This document shows positions 11,660 to 12,215 of a DNA stretch of 12,215 bases, in pieces. Both the position numbers and the translations under genes were made by a program. The notes under the pieces were generated by a model, which did not search any database, had not been told where the DNA came from, and saw nothing but the letters and a program-made list of their open reading frames with translations. This stretch comes from an uncultured Clostridia bacterium (GTDB lineage Bacteria > Bacillota > Clostridia > Christensenellales > CAG-138): the NCBI GenBank assembly GCA_937915925.1, contig CALGGM010000157.1:1-12215 (forward strand), written 5' to 3'. Each line of letters begins with the position of its first letter. The stretch's first letter is position 1.

Positions 11660-11684
11660 AGTCATGCTCTGCGCCTTTATTCAG

Positions 11685-11714
11685 TTAATCAGCGATAACC
11701 ACTCTATTAATCAT
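11685..11714 (-). CDS. Micro-ORF MINRVVIAD with strong ribosome binding site
   Basis: AAAGGAG lies 9 nt before an ATG that opens a 9-residue frame ending in TAA. It overlaps no larger gene. It may be a leader peptide or the cut-off start of a lost gene; the first residues resemble the N-terminus of single-stranded DNA-binding proteins, but nine residues cannot prove that. Confidence 0.3.
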   Translation of the reverse strand: MINRVVIAD

Positions 11715-11729
11715 TGGTTTACGCTCCTT

Positions 11730-11756
11730 TCATGGATTCACAAAACAATTATACAT
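11730..11756 (-). CDS. Micro-ORF MYNCFVNP with strong ribosome binding site
   Basis: AAGGAGATATC precedes an ATG that opens an 8-residue frame. Its TGA stop overlaps an ATG, and the ribosome binding site of the next micro-ORF follows directly. The two look translationally arranged in series, as in leader regions, or are debris of a deleted operon. Confidence 0.3.
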   Translation of the reverse strand: MYNCFVNP

Positions 11757-11830
11757 GATATCTCCTTGAAAATCAATGCTCAAGTACAATCATACCACCT
11801 CGTAAGCCGCAACGAATGAAGCGCTGTATT

Positions 11831-12215
11831 CTATTGTCGCCTCAATTCTAACTCCCGGTTTATTCTTTCTGCCAGTTTTTTCTGCCGGCGATAGGAAAAA
11901 ACTGAAATGACAAATGCCGTCAAGAGCATGGAAACAACCGCCAGAAGTGCAGGAAGCAGGCCTTTATCTGTCGGGATCCAGCCGACGAGAAAAGCGATTG
12001 TCAACATGATCGCGCAGCCAGTCACCATGTGAATCGCAATCTGCACGGAACGGCTTAGCTTTTCGTTGGTGTAAATGATACAAGGAAGGCCGAATCCGAG
12101 GCCGATCCCCAAGCTGCCGAGAGCCATTTTGGTGACGGAATAACCGGAAGCGGAATAGACGCCGCCCATGTTCAGATCGGCAATCAAGGAGCCGAGCAGA
12201 AACAGGAAAGAGGAG
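11831..12215 (-). CDS. DUF3021 family membrane protein (partial, 5' end outside window)
   Basis: The frame continues to the window edge, so the true start is upstream. About 128 residues are visible. Hydrophobic spans at the edge (SSFLFLLGSLIADL), KMALGSLGIGLGFGLPCIIY, IAIHMVTGCAIMLTIAFLVG and LLPALLAVVSMLLTAFVISVF give four membrane segments, followed by a charged cytosolic tail RRQKKLAERINRELELRRQ. The pattern GFGLPCIIYTNEKLS, then IHMVTGC, then FLVGWIPT is typical of DUF3021. In Firmicutes this family is usually encoded next to a LytTR-type response regulator and may form its membrane sensor or partner (established association, role not proven). Such a gene would be expected just outside the window. 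Confidence 0.8.
   Translation of the reverse strand, partial: SSFLFLLGSLIADLNMGGVYSASGYSVTKMALGSLGIGLGFGLPCIIYTNEKLSRSVQIAIHMVTGCAIMLTIAFLVGWIPTDKGLLPALLAVVSMLLTAFVISVFSYRRQKKLAERINRELELRRQ

Larger units (their letters stand above)
11479..11830. other. Gene-poor region with micro-ORFs and possible mobile-element scar
   Basis: No full gene is seen here. The stretch contains the ribosome binding site of the fusion gene, a nic-like motif within inverted repeats, a 16-bp palindrome, and two micro-ORFs with strong ribosome binding sites. No clear sigma-A promoter for the fusion gene could be picked out. Confidence 0.6.

Noticed and set aside
11685..11714. Start of a single-stranded DNA-binding protein gene
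   Set aside because: Only the first few residues (MINRVV) resemble it and the frame stops after nine codons, which is too little to name the gene.

Overview
The window looks like a chromosomal accessory stretch of a Gram-positive anaerobe of the class Clostridia, probably a gut lineage near the Oscillospirales or Christensenellales. This is inferred from moderately high G+C, GGAGG-type ribosome binding sites, a secreted protein built of InlB-like repeats, DUF3021 and DUF1062 family proteins, and dense palindromic intergenic repeats. Every gene I can support lies on the minus strand. Ordinary genes stop at TGA, TAG and TAA, so the standard bacterial code is in use.

Region by region, from right to left in the direction of transcription: (1) 11831-12215 is a DUF3021 membrane protein cut by the window edge. 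(2) 11479-11830 is gene-poor, with two micro-ORFs behind strong Shine-Dalgarno sites, a 16-bp perfect palindrome and a motif matching the IncP/MOBP nic consensus. It may be a mobile-element scar. (3) 9988-11478 encodes a polyamine-type GNAT acetyltransferase fused to a class-C beta-lactamase-fold serine hydrolase. (4) 9467-9829 is a short DUF1062 zinc-ribbon protein preceded by a 9-codon ORF and an 11-bp inverted repeat. (5) 8514-9377 is a tandem double-GNAT protein. (6) 8029-8476 has a strong promoter, a tandem plus inverted operator-like repeat and a terminator, but no convincing gene. (7) 7256-7933 is the C-terminal remnant of a Trp-rich repeat protein. (8) 5327-6976 is a 549-residue cytosolic protein of unknown function with a beta-propeller-like C-terminal half and its own promoter. 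It is bracketed by a 37-bp direct repeat copied from the start of the next gene. (9) 4751-5302 is 5-formyltetrahydrofolate cyclo-ligase. (10) 4199-4740 is a tandem array of hairpin-rich repeats of about 157 bp. (11) 528-3929 is a large secreted multi-module protein interrupted by one in-frame TGA at a position where the homologous internal module has Trp. (12) 395-508 is a 37-residue peptide gene followed by an intrinsic terminator. (13) 1-345 is intergenic with four palindromic repeats.

Metabolic content is small: folate C1 recycling and several acetyl-CoA-dependent acetyltransferases. The large secreted protein and the 37-residue peptide form one transcription unit (promoter 4078-4106, terminator 346-381). 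The most interesting points are the TGA-for-Trp interruption, the peptide gene behind the secreted giant, the apparent insertion of the 549-residue gene between the Trp-rich remnant and the cyclo-ligase, the orphan promoter/operator/terminator unit at 8029-8476, and the nic-like site near 11594.
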